In this document: positions 1 to 6,920 of the stretch, piece by piece
Layout: every line of letters begins with the position of its first letter
How positions within the stretch are numbered: the stretch's first letter is position 1
Assembly (NCBI GenBank): GCA_005772945.1
Contig: SXIE01000162.1
Span: 1 to 14,523 of the forward strand
Direction of reading: 5' to 3'
Length of the DNA stretch: 14,523 nt
DNA from: Pseudomonadota bacterium
GTDB taxonomy: Bacteria; Myxococcota; UBA9042; PHBI01
Program-made: the position numbers and the translations under genes
The notes under the pieces: model-generated
Told to the model about the DNA's origin: nothing
Seen by the model: only the letters and a program-made list of their open reading frames with translations
The model's database searches: none

Positions 1-861
1 CGCGACCTCGGTCGACCACCCCTGGCCGAGATCGTCGCAGGTGCGATAGCTCGTCTCGGTCAGGCACTCGAGGGCCTTGGGCGTACACGCGCGACAGAAC
101 CCCTCCTGGCACGTTTGCTCCGAGGTGCAAGGATGGTCCTCTTGCCACGTCACCTCGCCCGAGCTGCACTGGGCGCGCGCGAGCGTCGGGTCGACGCAGA
201 CGTTCTCGAGGCCGCAGTGCTTGCACCCCGCCGGCTCTTCGCCGCGCTTGCCGATGCAACGAAAGTCGTTGCCACACGCCAGCGACCCCGACCACGCGCT
301 CGCATCCTCGGCGCAGCGCTTGTAGGTCGTGTCCGACAGGCACTCGACCGTGTTCTCGACGCATGCCCGGCAGCGCCCATCGGCGCAGTACATCGGGTCG
401 GCGCACGTCAGCGTCTCGCCCCAGGTGCTGCCGTCACCCGCGCACACCTGGTAGCGATGCAGGTCGAGGCAGTTGAGCTTCTCCGGCTCGCAGATCGTGG
501 CGCGACAGAGGCCCGTGCTCGGCTCGCAGGCGGTCGCGCCCGTGCACGGCGCCGTCGAGGCGATCGCGTCGCCGGTCGCATTGCACATCGCCGACTCGCG
601 CGCCGACGTGCAGAAGCGATGGTCCGCGACACACAGCGTGCCCACCAGGACCTCCGCGGCGGCGTCGGCCGGCTTCGTGTCGGCGGGCGTCTGGCTGGCG
701 GTGTCAACGGCCGCGTCGGCGCTGTCGCCGGCGCTGTCGATCGTCTCCTGCGCGGCGTCGTTGCAGGCCACGCAAGCCCCGAGGACCGCCGCGAGCGGCA
801 CGAGCAGGGGATGGGTACGAAAACGAAGGGAGCTCTGGAGCGCGCGCATGCGGGCGAGCAT
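1..861 (-). CDS. Cys-rich tandem-module lipoprotein (C-terminus beyond left edge)
   Basis: The frame is open from an ATG at 861 to base 1 (287 codons) and is not closed in the window. The N-terminus is basic, then a hydrophobic run ends in LGAC, a lipobox with Cys30 as lipid anchor. An Asp/Ala/Thr-rich linker follows (about residues 36-72). From Cys77 the protein consists of about 45-residue modules with cysteines spaced C-x6-C-x8-C-x12-C-x5-C-x4-C-x2-C, the last Cys of one module being the first of the next. Four modules and part of a fifth are visible. Disulfide-bonded export to the outer surface or periplasm is inferred; no enzymatic motif is seen. It lies 77 bp downstream of the kinase gene on the same strand and may share its transcript. 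The ribosome site is weak (GGGA about 5 nt upstream). Function unknown. Confidence 0.85.
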   Translation of the reverse strand, partial: MLARMRALQSSLRFRTHPLLVPLAAVLGACVACNDAAQETIDSAGDSADAAVDTASQTPADTKPADAAAEVLVGTLCVADHRFCTSARESAMCNATGDAIASTAPCTGATACEPSTGLCRATICEPEKLNCLDLHRYQVCAGDGSTWGETLTCADPMYCADGRCRACVENTVECLSDTTYKRCAEDASAWSGSLACGNDFRCIGKRGEEPAGCKHCGLENVCVDPTLARAQCSSGEVTWQEDHPCTSEQTCQEGFCRACTPKALECLTETSYRTCDDLGQGWSTEVA

Positions 862-938
862 AGCGTCCCGCGGGCCCGGCGCATAGTCGATGTGTTCGCG
901 GCGTTCGCGGCGATTCCCAGCGCCGACCGCCAGCGCCC

Positions 939-2165
939 TCAGCGCGCGTCCGGCGGGGACACGAGCGTCGTCAGGGGCGGCGGCAGCTTCGGCGCGCGCG
1001 GCGGCTTGACCAAGAGGTACGCGAAGAGCCCGCCGAGTCCCATGAAGACGATCGCCAGGAGCCACACGACGACTCGCCGCCGCCCGCTCTCGGCGCGCCG
1101 CATCGCCCGCAGCGCATGGCGCGTGGCGCGGCCGCTCGGGCCCTCGTAGATGAGCGACGCGGGGCTCGGCAGGTGGATGACATCCGAGCGGTCCTTGGAC
1201 CCGATCAGCCGCTCCGCGTCCGTCTCCAGCTGGTGCAGCCAACCCCCGACCTCGGCCGCGGTCTGCGGACGCCGCTCCGGACTCTTCGCCAGCAACACCC
1301 CGATCAGCGCCCGCCATGCGGCCGCGAGCGGCTCCGGACACCCGCGCAGCACCAACTTCGGCACCGGGTCGTTGACGTGCGCCAGCGCCAGCGCCATCCC
1401 CGAGTCTCCCGAGAACGGCGGCGCCCCGCTCAGCATCTCGAAGAGGATCACACCCAGCGCGTACAAGTCCGCCGGCGGGCCGACCTTCTTCGCCATCGCC
1501 TGCTCGGGCGGCATGTACTTCGGCGTTCCCATCATGATGCCCGTGCGCGTCATCTCCTTGAGGCCCTTGCCGTCCTCGGCCAAGAGGCGCGCGATCCCGA
1601 AGTCCATGACCTTCACGAAGTCCGGCTCGCCGTGGTAGTCGCACAGGAAGATGTTGTCCGGCTTCAGGTCGCGATGGACGATCCCGAGCTCGTGCGCCTC
1701 GGCCAGCGACTTCGCGATCTGCTTGCCGATCGCCGCGACCCGCTGCGGCGGCAGCGGCGCCGACGCGCGGATGACCCGCGACAGCGTCGCCCCCTCGAGC
1801 AGCTCGAGCACCATATAAAGGAGGCCGCCCGGGGCCTGCCCGAAGTCGATCACCGACACCGTGTTCGGGTGCCGCAACTTCGACGTGGCGAGCGCCTCGC
1901 GTCGGAAGCGCTCGATGAGCTGCTGCTCGTCGACACCCGGGATGTTCCGCAGCACCTTCACCGCGACCGGTCGGTTGATGGCGAGCTGGGTCGCCCGATA
2001 GACGGCCCCCATGCCGCCCGCCCCGAGCAGCGAATCGATGCGATATTTCTGCGCGATGACGAGCCCGAGCATCGGGTCGCCGCTCTCGCCGGGCGGCCCG
2101 ACCGGCGGGGTCGGGGCCTCGGAGAGACTTGGCCTCCGGCGCGGCGGTGGGGGCGGTGGCGCCAA
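939..2165 (-). CDS. Membrane-anchored PknB-type serine/threonine protein kinase
   Basis: This 408-residue protein has a Pro-rich N-terminus (1-30), a complete kinase domain (about 41-315) and one membrane helix near the C-terminus (about 365-386) followed by a short tail. Visible kinase motifs are the glycine loop GAGGMGAV (48-55), Lys70 in VAVKVL, Glu90, the catalytic loop HRDLKPDN (Asp166), DFG (Asp188), GTPKYMPPE in the activation/P+1 segment, DLYALG and a late Arg in ERRP. All catalytic residues are present, so it should phosphorylate Ser/Thr on proteins, with the kinase domain in the cytoplasm. The start is TTG: an in-frame stop lies two codons upstream and GGGAGG sits 9 nt before it. 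The first ATG would be residue 32, just before the domain. It begins 48 bp after the response-regulator gene, so co-transcription is likely. No PASTA or other sensor domain is seen after the membrane helix. Confidence 0.96.
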   Translation of the reverse strand: MAPPPPPPRRRPSLSEAPTPPVGPPGESGDPMLGLVIAQKYRIDSLLGAGGMGAVYRATQLAINRPVAVKVLRNIPGVDEQQLIERFRREALATSKLRHPNTVSVIDFGQAPGGLLYMVLELLEGATLSRVIRASAPLPPQRVAAIGKQIAKSLAEAHELGIVHRDLKPDNIFLCDYHGEPDFVKVMDFGIARLLAEDGKGLKEMTRTGIMMGTPKYMPPEQAMAKKVGPPADLYALGVILFEMLSGAPPFSGDSGMALALAHVNDPVPKLVLRGCPEPLAAAWRALIGVLLAKSPERRPQTAAEVGGWLHQLETDAERLIGSKDRSDVIHLPSPASLIYEGPSGRATRHALRAMRRAESGRRRVVVWLLAIVFMGLGGLFAYLLVKPPRAPKLPPPLTTLVSPPDAR

Positions 2166-2174
2166 CGCTCAGGG

Positions 2175-2180
2175 CCTCCC
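2175..2180 (-). promoter_or_regulatory. Ribosome binding site deciding the TTG start of the kinase gene
   Basis: GGGAGG on the minus strand lies 9 nt before the TTG at 2165. An in-frame TGA two codons upstream excludes earlier starts, and no comparable site precedes the first ATG (residue 32). Confidence 0.6.
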
Positions 2181-2212
2181 GGGGCGGGCGAGGCGGGCGG
2201 GACGTGCGCGGC

Positions 2213-2980
2213 TCAGGGGGCCTCCGCCGGCGCGGTCGTGAAGGCGCTCGCCTCGCCGCTCTCGATCATGAGCGCGTCGTACCACGCGGCGTACGTCGCG
2301 CCCGCTTTCGTGCGCGGCAGCTTGAGGCCGAGCACCTGCGCCGTGACGATCCCGGCATACGCGACCGCGCGCGCGACCGCATCCGACGGGTCGCGCAGCT
2401 CGAGCGTCTCGAGGGCCTCGCGGATGTGGCGCGCGAGCTGTTCCTCGACGCGGCGCGGGACGGTCGACAGCCCGAAGGCCTCGGGGAGCGCGTCGAAGTG
2501 CGCCGCGAGGTCGATTCCAGGCGGCCGCGCGGGCTTCGCGTCGGCCTCGCCCCCGCTCCCGTCCTGCCTCAGCGCGCGCAGCTCCGTGGTCGCGCGCCGC
2601 GCCTTGGCCCGCCGAATCGCCCGCACCAGGAGCTCATGCACCCGCTCGAGCTCGAACGGCTTGGCGAAAAGCGTCAGCCCATACCCGAGCGCCTCGCGCG
2701 CCGTCCGCGCGTCCGGGTCGCCCGTCATCAGGACGACCTCCATCTGCGGATTGTTGCGGTGGAGGTACTCGCCGAGCACGAGCCCCTCCATCCCCGGCAG
2801 GTGATGGTCGAGCAGCGCCGCGTCGAACGTGTGAAACGGCAACTCCGCGAGCGCCTCCTCGGCCGAGCCGGCCGTCACCACCTGGTGCCCCTCGGTCAGG
2901 ACGAACCGCGCGATCAGCTCGCGCAGCGCCGCGTCGTCGTTGACGAGCACATTCAGGAACCCCTGATCGCGGTAGCCCAC
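2213..2980 (-). CDS. Response-regulator receiver protein with unknown helical C-terminal domain
   Basis: The protein has 255 residues from a GTG at 2980. Residues 9-125 form a receiver domain with the acidic pocket NDD (Asp15, Asp16), phosphoacceptor Asp58 in LLDHHLPG, Thr86 in LMTGDPD and Lys107 in FAKPF, so phosphorylation competence is expected. Residues 155-245 are a helical region I do not recognise; no helix-turn-helix, GGDEF, HD-GYP or ATPase motif is visible. An in-frame TAG upstream limits the start. A second GTG at 2950 has AGGGG 9 nt before it but would leave only three residues before NDD. The gene lies 48 bp upstream of the Ser/Thr kinase, suggesting a shared signalling pathway. 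No histidine kinase is in the window. The partner and output are unknown. Confidence 0.9.
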   Translation of the reverse strand: MGYRDQGFLNVLVNDDAALRELIARFVLTEGHQVVTAGSAEEALAELPFHTFDAALLDHHLPGMEGLVLGEYLHRNNPQMEVVLMTGDPDARTAREALGYGLTLFAKPFELERVHELLVRAIRRAKARRATTELRALRQDGSGGEADAKPARPPGIDLAAHFDALPEAFGLSTVPRRVEEQLARHIREALETLELRDPSDAVARAVAYAGIVTAQVLGLKLPRTKAGATYAAWYDALMIESGEASAFTTAPAEAP

Positions 2981-2986
2981 GGTGGC

Positions 2987-3014
2987 AGGATACCTTGGTC
3001 TGGGCTAATGTGAA
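2987..3014 (-). promoter_or_regulatory. Candidate promoter for the response regulator/kinase transcript
   Basis: On the minus strand TTCACA (3009-3014) and TATCCT (2987-2992) are separated by 16 nt. The -10 box is only 6 nt from the GTG at 2980, so a transcript made from it would be leaderless or would use the GTG at 2950. Found by eye in the 99-bp divergent gap shared with the TerB-like gene. Confidence 0.3.
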
Positions 3015-3079
3015 GCCGGCTCCCCCTCCGAACCCTCCCGAAATGGTCACTTCGCGCGCCGCCCCCGGAGGTCATCGCC

Positions 3080-3508
3080 GTGCCCGACAAGCATATCATC
3101 CGCCCCCACGACCGCCCGCTCCGCGGCGGAGGCGTGGCCGAGGCCCACGTCGCCGAGCTCGCCGCCCTCGGCGAGCTCATGCTGGCGGCGGCCTACTCGG
3201 ACGGGGCGAAATGCGCCGTCGAGGTCGTCACCATCGCCGAGCAGCTCAAGGACTTCATGGAGGCCGACGAGCTGCCCGCCTTCGTGTCGCGCCGCCTCGA
3301 GAAATTCGATGCGTCCACGTTCGACGTCGAAGCCGCCTGCGCCTCGCTCCACCTCGCGACCTATCAGGACCGCCTCAACGTCTTGAATCTGGTCGCCCGC
3401 GTGACCGGGGCCGACATGGTCGTGCGCCCCGAGGAGCTCGCGTACCTGAAGCGCGTCGCGGCCGCGATCGGGCTCGATCCGGCCAGCGTGAAGGTCGAGT
3501 TCAAGTAA
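3080..3508 (+). CDS. TerB-like (tellurite-resistance TerB family) small cytoplasmic protein
   Basis: The 142-residue protein starts at a GTG preceded by GGAGGT with 7 nt spacing, an excellent ribosome site. After a basic 20-residue leader it is all-helical. LMLAAAYSDG (33-42) and the later segment VTGADMVVRPEELAYL, ending in IGLDP, match the TerB/DjlA-N pattern in which each helical half carries an acidic loop followed by E-x-x-x-L. TerB-like domains often bind metal and are common in stress-linked or membrane-associated complexes, but there is no tellurite cluster here and resistance should not be assumed. It has no signal peptide. It is divergent from the response-regulator gene (99-bp gap) and convergent with the POT transporter (24-bp gap). 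The family call is from pattern recognition; the specific role is unknown. Confidence 0.8.
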   Translation: MPDKHIIRPHDRPLRGGGVAEAHVAELAALGELMLAAAYSDGAKCAVEVVTIAEQLKDFMEADELPAFVSRRLEKFDASTFDVEAACASLHLATYQDRLNVLNLVARVTGADMVVRPEELAYLKRVAAAIGLDPASVKVEFK

Positions 3509-3532
3509 TCTGGAGCGTCCCCGGTACCGCGA

Positions 3533-5512
3533 TCAGCTCGCCGAGGCCGGCTTCTCAGGTCCAGCGGGCGCGGGGGCCGCCGGCGCATCTTCTTGCAGGT
3601 ACTGCCGACCCTTGTAGAACGATGCAAGGATCGCGAAGACCACTGCAGCACCTGCCATCAGGCCCGCGAAGATCCAGAAGAAACTGGAGAGGCCGTTCGA
3701 CTTTTGCAGCGGCGCCAGGAACGCCACGATCAAGTTGCCGAACGTCACGCACAGGAGCCAGAAACCCATGATGGTGGACTTCATGGCGCGTGGGGCCTGC
3801 GTGTAGGCGAACGCGAGCCCGGTGGCGCTCACGAGCACTTCGGCCGTCGTCATGACGAAGTACTGGCCGAACTGCAGGAGCACCGGCACCGACCCCTTGT
3901 CCGAGCTGTCGATGACGGCCTGCAGCACGGCCGCAATGGCGAAGGCTGCAGCCGCCAGGAACATGCCGATCGTCATGCGCACGAGCGTCGGAACGTCCTT
4001 GCCGCGGCGCTTGAGGGGCGCCCAAACGCCGACCTGTAGGAGCGGAATGATGAGCATGACCATCAGCGGGTTGAGTGCGGAGATCTGCGAGGACTCGAGC
4101 TTCTGCTGGATCAGGACGCCGTTGATCGCGTCGATGATTCCGGCCACCGCGAGCGCCAAGACGACGGCGCCGATGGCTCCCCAGAGGACCATCTTGGGCA
4201 GCCGCCGGTTGGCCACGTACAGCAGGAGCCACGCGCCGCCGAGGGCGGCGAGCACGCAGAACGCGACGAGGAAGACCGGAAAGAAGGTCTTGGGAACCGT
4301 GATCGTGAGGTCCATCATGTCGGCCTGCTTGACCCAGGTCGAGGCGTGCTGGTCGAAGAGTGCCCAGAAGACGCTCACCATCGAGAAGACGATCATGATG
4401 CGCAGGACCGCCGGCGGGCCGTCGCCCGCGTCCTGCCCGAAGGTCTTGCGCGCCGGCTCGAAGAATCCCTCTCCGGGGCCGCGTTTCTTGCGGTTCCGGA
4501 AGCTGTAAACCAGCATCGCCAGGAACCCCTTGTCCTGCTGGATCCGCTGGCGCGCGACGAAGAGCACGACGCCAAGCGCCAGCGCCGCGCCCATGCCGAC
4601 GAGCAGCGGCAAATAATAGATGGCGTTGGCGCCGAGACGAGCCCCGAGGTCGAGGCTGGTGACCCCGAAGCCGTCACCGAACGTGATGAACGGCTGCGCG
4701 AAGTGATGGCGCAAGACGAAGAACCCCACCACGAGCGCGAAGATCGGGCTGAAGAACAGCAGCGTCGCGAACGTGTCGAGAAGACCGATCTTCCCGCCGG
4801 GATTCGGCTGCTGGATCACGAAACGCTTGCGCCCCATCCAGAAGACGACCGTGGCGACGCCCATCAGAATGCCGGGCACGCCAAAGGCCCATTCGGGGCC
4901 GGCTTCCACGTAGAGGAGCGGCGTGAGGATGGTCGAGAAGAACGACCCGAAATTGATGACGAAGTAGAAGATCTGGAAGATGCGCTCGACCAGGTGTCCA
5001 TTCTTCTTGCTGAACTGATCGCCGACGTTCGCGGACACGCAGGGCTTGATGCCGCCGGAGCCGATGGCGATGAGGACGAGTCCAAGATACAAGGCCGACT
5101 CGGCACCGCCGAAGTCCCCCGATTCACCCATGCGCCCGGCAACCGCGAGCACAGCATGGCCGGCGCAGTAGATGATCGAGACCCAGAGGATGACACGGTA
5201 TTTGCCGAGCAAGCGATCCGCCAGAATCGCGCCGATCAGCGGGAACATGTACACGCCCGCCATGAAGAGGTGCGCGACTTCCGTCGAGCGCGCCTCGGCG
5301 TCGGCGAGGTCGTCGGCAGCGAGCAGCTCGGGCTTGACGAACTTGACGAGCAGCGCGGTGACGTAGACCCAGAGGATCGCGCGCATGCCGTAGTAGCTGA
5401 AGCGCTCGGCCGTCTCGTTACCGACGATATACGGGATACCGGCCGGGAACTTGTCGGAGGTCGGTTGCGGAGCGTCGGGCGGAGGCGCGCCCGGAGCGGC
5501 GGTGGCGGTCAT
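3533..5512 (-). CDS. POT/PTR2-family proton-coupled oligopeptide transporter
   Basis: From the ATG at 5512 the protein has 659 residues and many hydrophobic segments, consistent with the 12-14 membrane helices of the family. The proton-coupling motif ExxERF is ETAERFSYYG (Glu33, Glu36, Arg37), and the PTR2 signature appears as GGIKPCVSANVGDQF. Such proteins import di- and tripeptides, in some members other small substrates, with protons across the inner membrane. An upstream extension to 5632 is open but unlikely: ATG 5512 has GGAG at 5 nt spacing, a promoter candidate lies inside the extension, and the extension is Arg/Cys-rich and not membrane-like. At 659 residues it is longer than usual bacterial members (about 450-520); extra length lies partly in a charged central segment (GPGEGFFEPARK region). 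It is monocistronic. Substrate cannot be read from sequence. Confidence 0.95.
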   Translation of the reverse strand: MTATAAPGAPPPDAPQPTSDKFPAGIPYIVGNETAERFSYYGMRAILWVYVTALLVKFVKPELLAADDLADAEARSTEVAHLFMAGVYMFPLIGAILADRLLGKYRVILWVSIIYCAGHAVLAVAGRMGESGDFGGAESALYLGLVLIAIGSGGIKPCVSANVGDQFSKKNGHLVERIFQIFYFVINFGSFFSTILTPLLYVEAGPEWAFGVPGILMGVATVVFWMGRKRFVIQQPNPGGKIGLLDTFATLLFFSPIFALVVGFFVLRHHFAQPFITFGDGFGVTSLDLGARLGANAIYYLPLLVGMGAALALGVVLFVARQRIQQDKGFLAMLVYSFRNRKKRGPGEGFFEPARKTFGQDAGDGPPAVLRIMIVFSMVSVFWALFDQHASTWVKQADMMDLTITVPKTFFPVFLVAFCVLAALGGAWLLLYVANRRLPKMVLWGAIGAVVLALAVAGIIDAINGVLIQQKLESSQISALNPLMVMLIIPLLQVGVWAPLKRRGKDVPTLVRMTIGMFLAAAAFAIAAVLQAVIDSSDKGSVPVLLQFGQYFVMTTAEVLVSATGLAFAYTQAPRAMKSTIMGFWLLCVTFGNLIVAFLAPLQKSNGLSSFFWIFAGLMAGAAVVFAILASFYKGRQYLQEDAPAAPAPAGPEKPASAS

Positions 5513-5539
5513 GAGGTCTCCAGGGTCGGAACCGCCGGG

Positions 5540-5568
5540 GATGTAGCATCGTGTGGGTGCTGCTTCAA
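5540..5568 (-). promoter_or_regulatory. Candidate sigma-70-type promoter for the POT transporter
   Basis: On the minus strand TTGAAG (5563-5568) is followed after 17 nt by TACATC (5540-5545), which is preceded by TG in extended -10 position. A start near 5533 would give a leader of about 20 nt containing the GGAG site. Identified by eye only. Confidence 0.45.
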
Positions 5569-5605
5569 CCGCTCTTGTGAAGCCACTTGCTGATCGGCGG
5601 GCGCC

Positions 5606-5633
5606 GTGACAAGGAGTGCGACCGGACCACAAT
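5606..5633 (+). promoter_or_regulatory. Candidate promoter for the small Cys-rich lipoprotein gene
   Basis: GTGACA (5606-5611) and CACAAT (5628-5633) with 16 nt between them match sigma-70 boxes at 5/6 and 4/6 positions. The expected start lies near 5640, about 28 nt before the ATG at 5669. It lies in the 156-bp divergent gap with the transporter gene. Confidence 0.4.
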
Positions 5634-5668
5634 CACACGCCCCGAAGCGGGTGCGAGAGGAGCCGCCT

Positions 5669-6049
5669 ATGCGTCTTGCACATCTGGGATTGCCCGCGAT
5701 CGTCGTGATGATGGCGCTCACAGCGTGCTCCGGCGGGGTGTCGTTGAAGTCGTTCGCGAAGGCTCGAGAGAAGGCCTGCGCCTGCACGACGGCCACCTGC
5801 GCGAGCAACTTGGCCGCGGATGTCCATCACCTGCAGACCTTGGGCAGCGAGCCAGAGCCCGAGTGCCGTCCGGCGCCCGACTGCAAACCCGAGGTCGTAA
5901 AGGAGCGCCCAGGCGACTGCGTTCAGGTTTGCGACGACCGGCCGACGACCGAGGCCAAGGCCAAGGCGTATCTCGATGCGGCCTACGCGTGTGCCGTGAA
6001 GCTGGACCCCGCGATAGGCGCGAAACTCGAGGCTGCGCTCGCGCACTGA
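5669..6049 (+). CDS. Small Cys-rich lipoprotein, unknown function
   Basis: The 126-residue product starts at an ATG with AGAGGAG 6 nt upstream; an in-frame GTG at 5606 has no ribosome site and overlaps the promoter candidate. The N-terminus is a short basic region, a hydrophobic core and the lipobox LTAC (Cys20). The mature part has eight further cysteines (37, 39, 44, 66, 72, 84, 88, 108), suggesting four disulfides in an oxidising compartment. The segment EKACACTTATCASNLAADV resembles a KACAC...CA motif I recall from small lipoproteins of Myxococcota, but I cannot name a family. The C-terminal 35 residues look helical. The gene starts a plus-strand series with the nuclease and hydrolase genes (87-bp and 22-bp gaps), though the nuclease seems to have its own promoter. 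Confidence 0.85.
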   Translation: MRLAHLGLPAIVVMMALTACSGGVSLKSFAKAREKACACTTATCASNLAADVHHLQTLGSEPEPECRPAPDCKPEVVKERPGDCVQVCDDRPTTEAKAKAYLDAAYACAVKLDPAIGAKLEAALAH

Positions 6050-6073
6050 CCCCGCGTGCGGCGCGGAACGTTC

Positions 6074-6103
6074 TTGCCCCCACCCGCCGCGCCGCCCTAT
6101 GGT
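6074..6103 (+). promoter_or_regulatory. Candidate promoter for the nuclease/hydrolase pair
   Basis: TTGCCC (6074-6079) and TATGGT (6098-6103) are 18 nt apart, giving an expected start near 6110 and a leader of about 27 nt before the ATG at 6137. Found by eye in the 87-bp gap after the small lipoprotein gene. Confidence 0.4.
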
Positions 6104-6136
6104 GCCGCGTTTGGAAGCGGTCTGGAGGCGCGCGAG

Positions 6137-6898
6137 ATGCGTCAGAGTTTGGTGGTGTTCGCGGGATTCTTGCTCGTCGCTGCATGCGACGGCGAGGGCG
6201 GTCAGGTCGCCGACGTGACGGGCGCGCCCGAGGATGCGGCGGATGCGACGACCGCCACCGGCGCGGATGCGACGACCGAGACGATCGAGCCACTCGACAC
6301 GGCGCTGCCCGATCTCGGCGAGGTCGACCAGAACCGCGATCTCCGCAACGGCGCCATCGCGCGCGTCGGGCACGTGACGGACGGGGACACGCTCGAGGTG
6401 TGGGTCGGGACCTTGGCGCCGAAGTCGTACGTCATCCGCATGAAGGGGCTGTCCTCGCCCGAGTGCTTCAAGGACCAGCGCCAGACGCCCGACGGCAACC
6501 GATACGTCTGCACGGCCGACGACGAACTCTACGGGCTCGAGTCCTATCTCACGCTCAAGGCGCTGATCGAAGGCAAGACCGTCCGCATCACCTGCGATGT
6601 CGCGACCGGCGCCTGGTGCGATCAGGACACGTTCGACCGCTACCTTTCCTATGTCGAGTACGAGGGCAAGGACGCGGCGACCGAGATGGCGCGCGCCGGC
6701 GCGGGCTTTTCGTACACCGACTTCACGTCGAGCAAGCGCGCGCAGATCTGCCAGGCCGAGTACGAGGCTCGAAACGCCAAGCGCGGGATCTGGGCCCTCG
6801 GATCGGTCGAGCAGGTCATGGCGCAGATGAGCCCCAGCACGGCCGGCTGGTACAAGAAACACGACGCGCGTTGCGACGCGGCGATCGGCGGCAACTGA
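6137..6898 (+). CDS. Lipoprotein with staphylococcal nuclease (SNc/thermonuclease) domain
   Basis: The ATG at 6137 has GGAGG 8 nt upstream; the in-frame GTG at 6056 is less likely. The 253-residue product has the lipobox VAAC (Cys17), an Asp/Thr/Ala-rich linker (20-68) and a nuclease domain (about 72-222). Against S. aureus nuclease, VTDGDTL gives Asp82 and Asp84 (Asp19/Asp21), IRMKGL gives Arg101 (Arg35), SSPE gives Glu109 (Glu43) and FDRYLSY gives Arg168 (Arg87). The position of the calcium ligand Asp40 is Ser106. Six domain cysteines fit an exported protein. Expected role is a phosphodiesterase acting on DNA/RNA outside the inner membrane, for nutrition or predation (inference). Asp at position +2 after the lipid Cys is an inner-membrane retention signal in enterobacteria; whether this holds here is unknown. 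The hydrolase gene follows after 22 bp. Confidence 0.92.
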   Translation: MRQSLVVFAGFLLVAACDGEGGQVADVTGAPEDAADATTATGADATTETIEPLDTALPDLGEVDQNRDLRNGAIARVGHVTDGDTLEVWVGTLAPKSYVIRMKGLSSPECFKDQRQTPDGNRYVCTADDELYGLESYLTLKALIEGKTVRITCDVATGAWCDQDTFDRYLSYVEYEGKDAATEMARAGAGFSYTDFTSSKRAQICQAEYEARNAKRGIWALGSVEQVMAQMSPSTAGWYKKHDARCDAAIGGN

Positions 6899-6920
6899 TC
6901 CGCCTGACCGTGAGGTTCCG

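Noticed and set aside
115..1149. 344-codon plus-strand ORF opposite the Cys-rich lipoprotein
   Set aside because: Ala/Arg-rich with no ribosome site; the minus frame has a lipobox and regular cysteine spacing.
1116..2804. 562-codon plus-strand ORF antisense to the kinase and receiver genes
   Set aside because: Arg-rich, low-complexity shadow frame crossing two genes with clear domain motifs on the other strand.
3080..3508. Tellurite resistance determinant
   Set aside because: Only a TerB-like domain is present; no other ter genes are nearby, so the phenotype is not supported.
4346..5593. 415-codon plus-strand ORF inside the transporter
   Set aside because: Charged shadow (Glu/Arg/His-rich) of membrane-segment codons on the minus strand.
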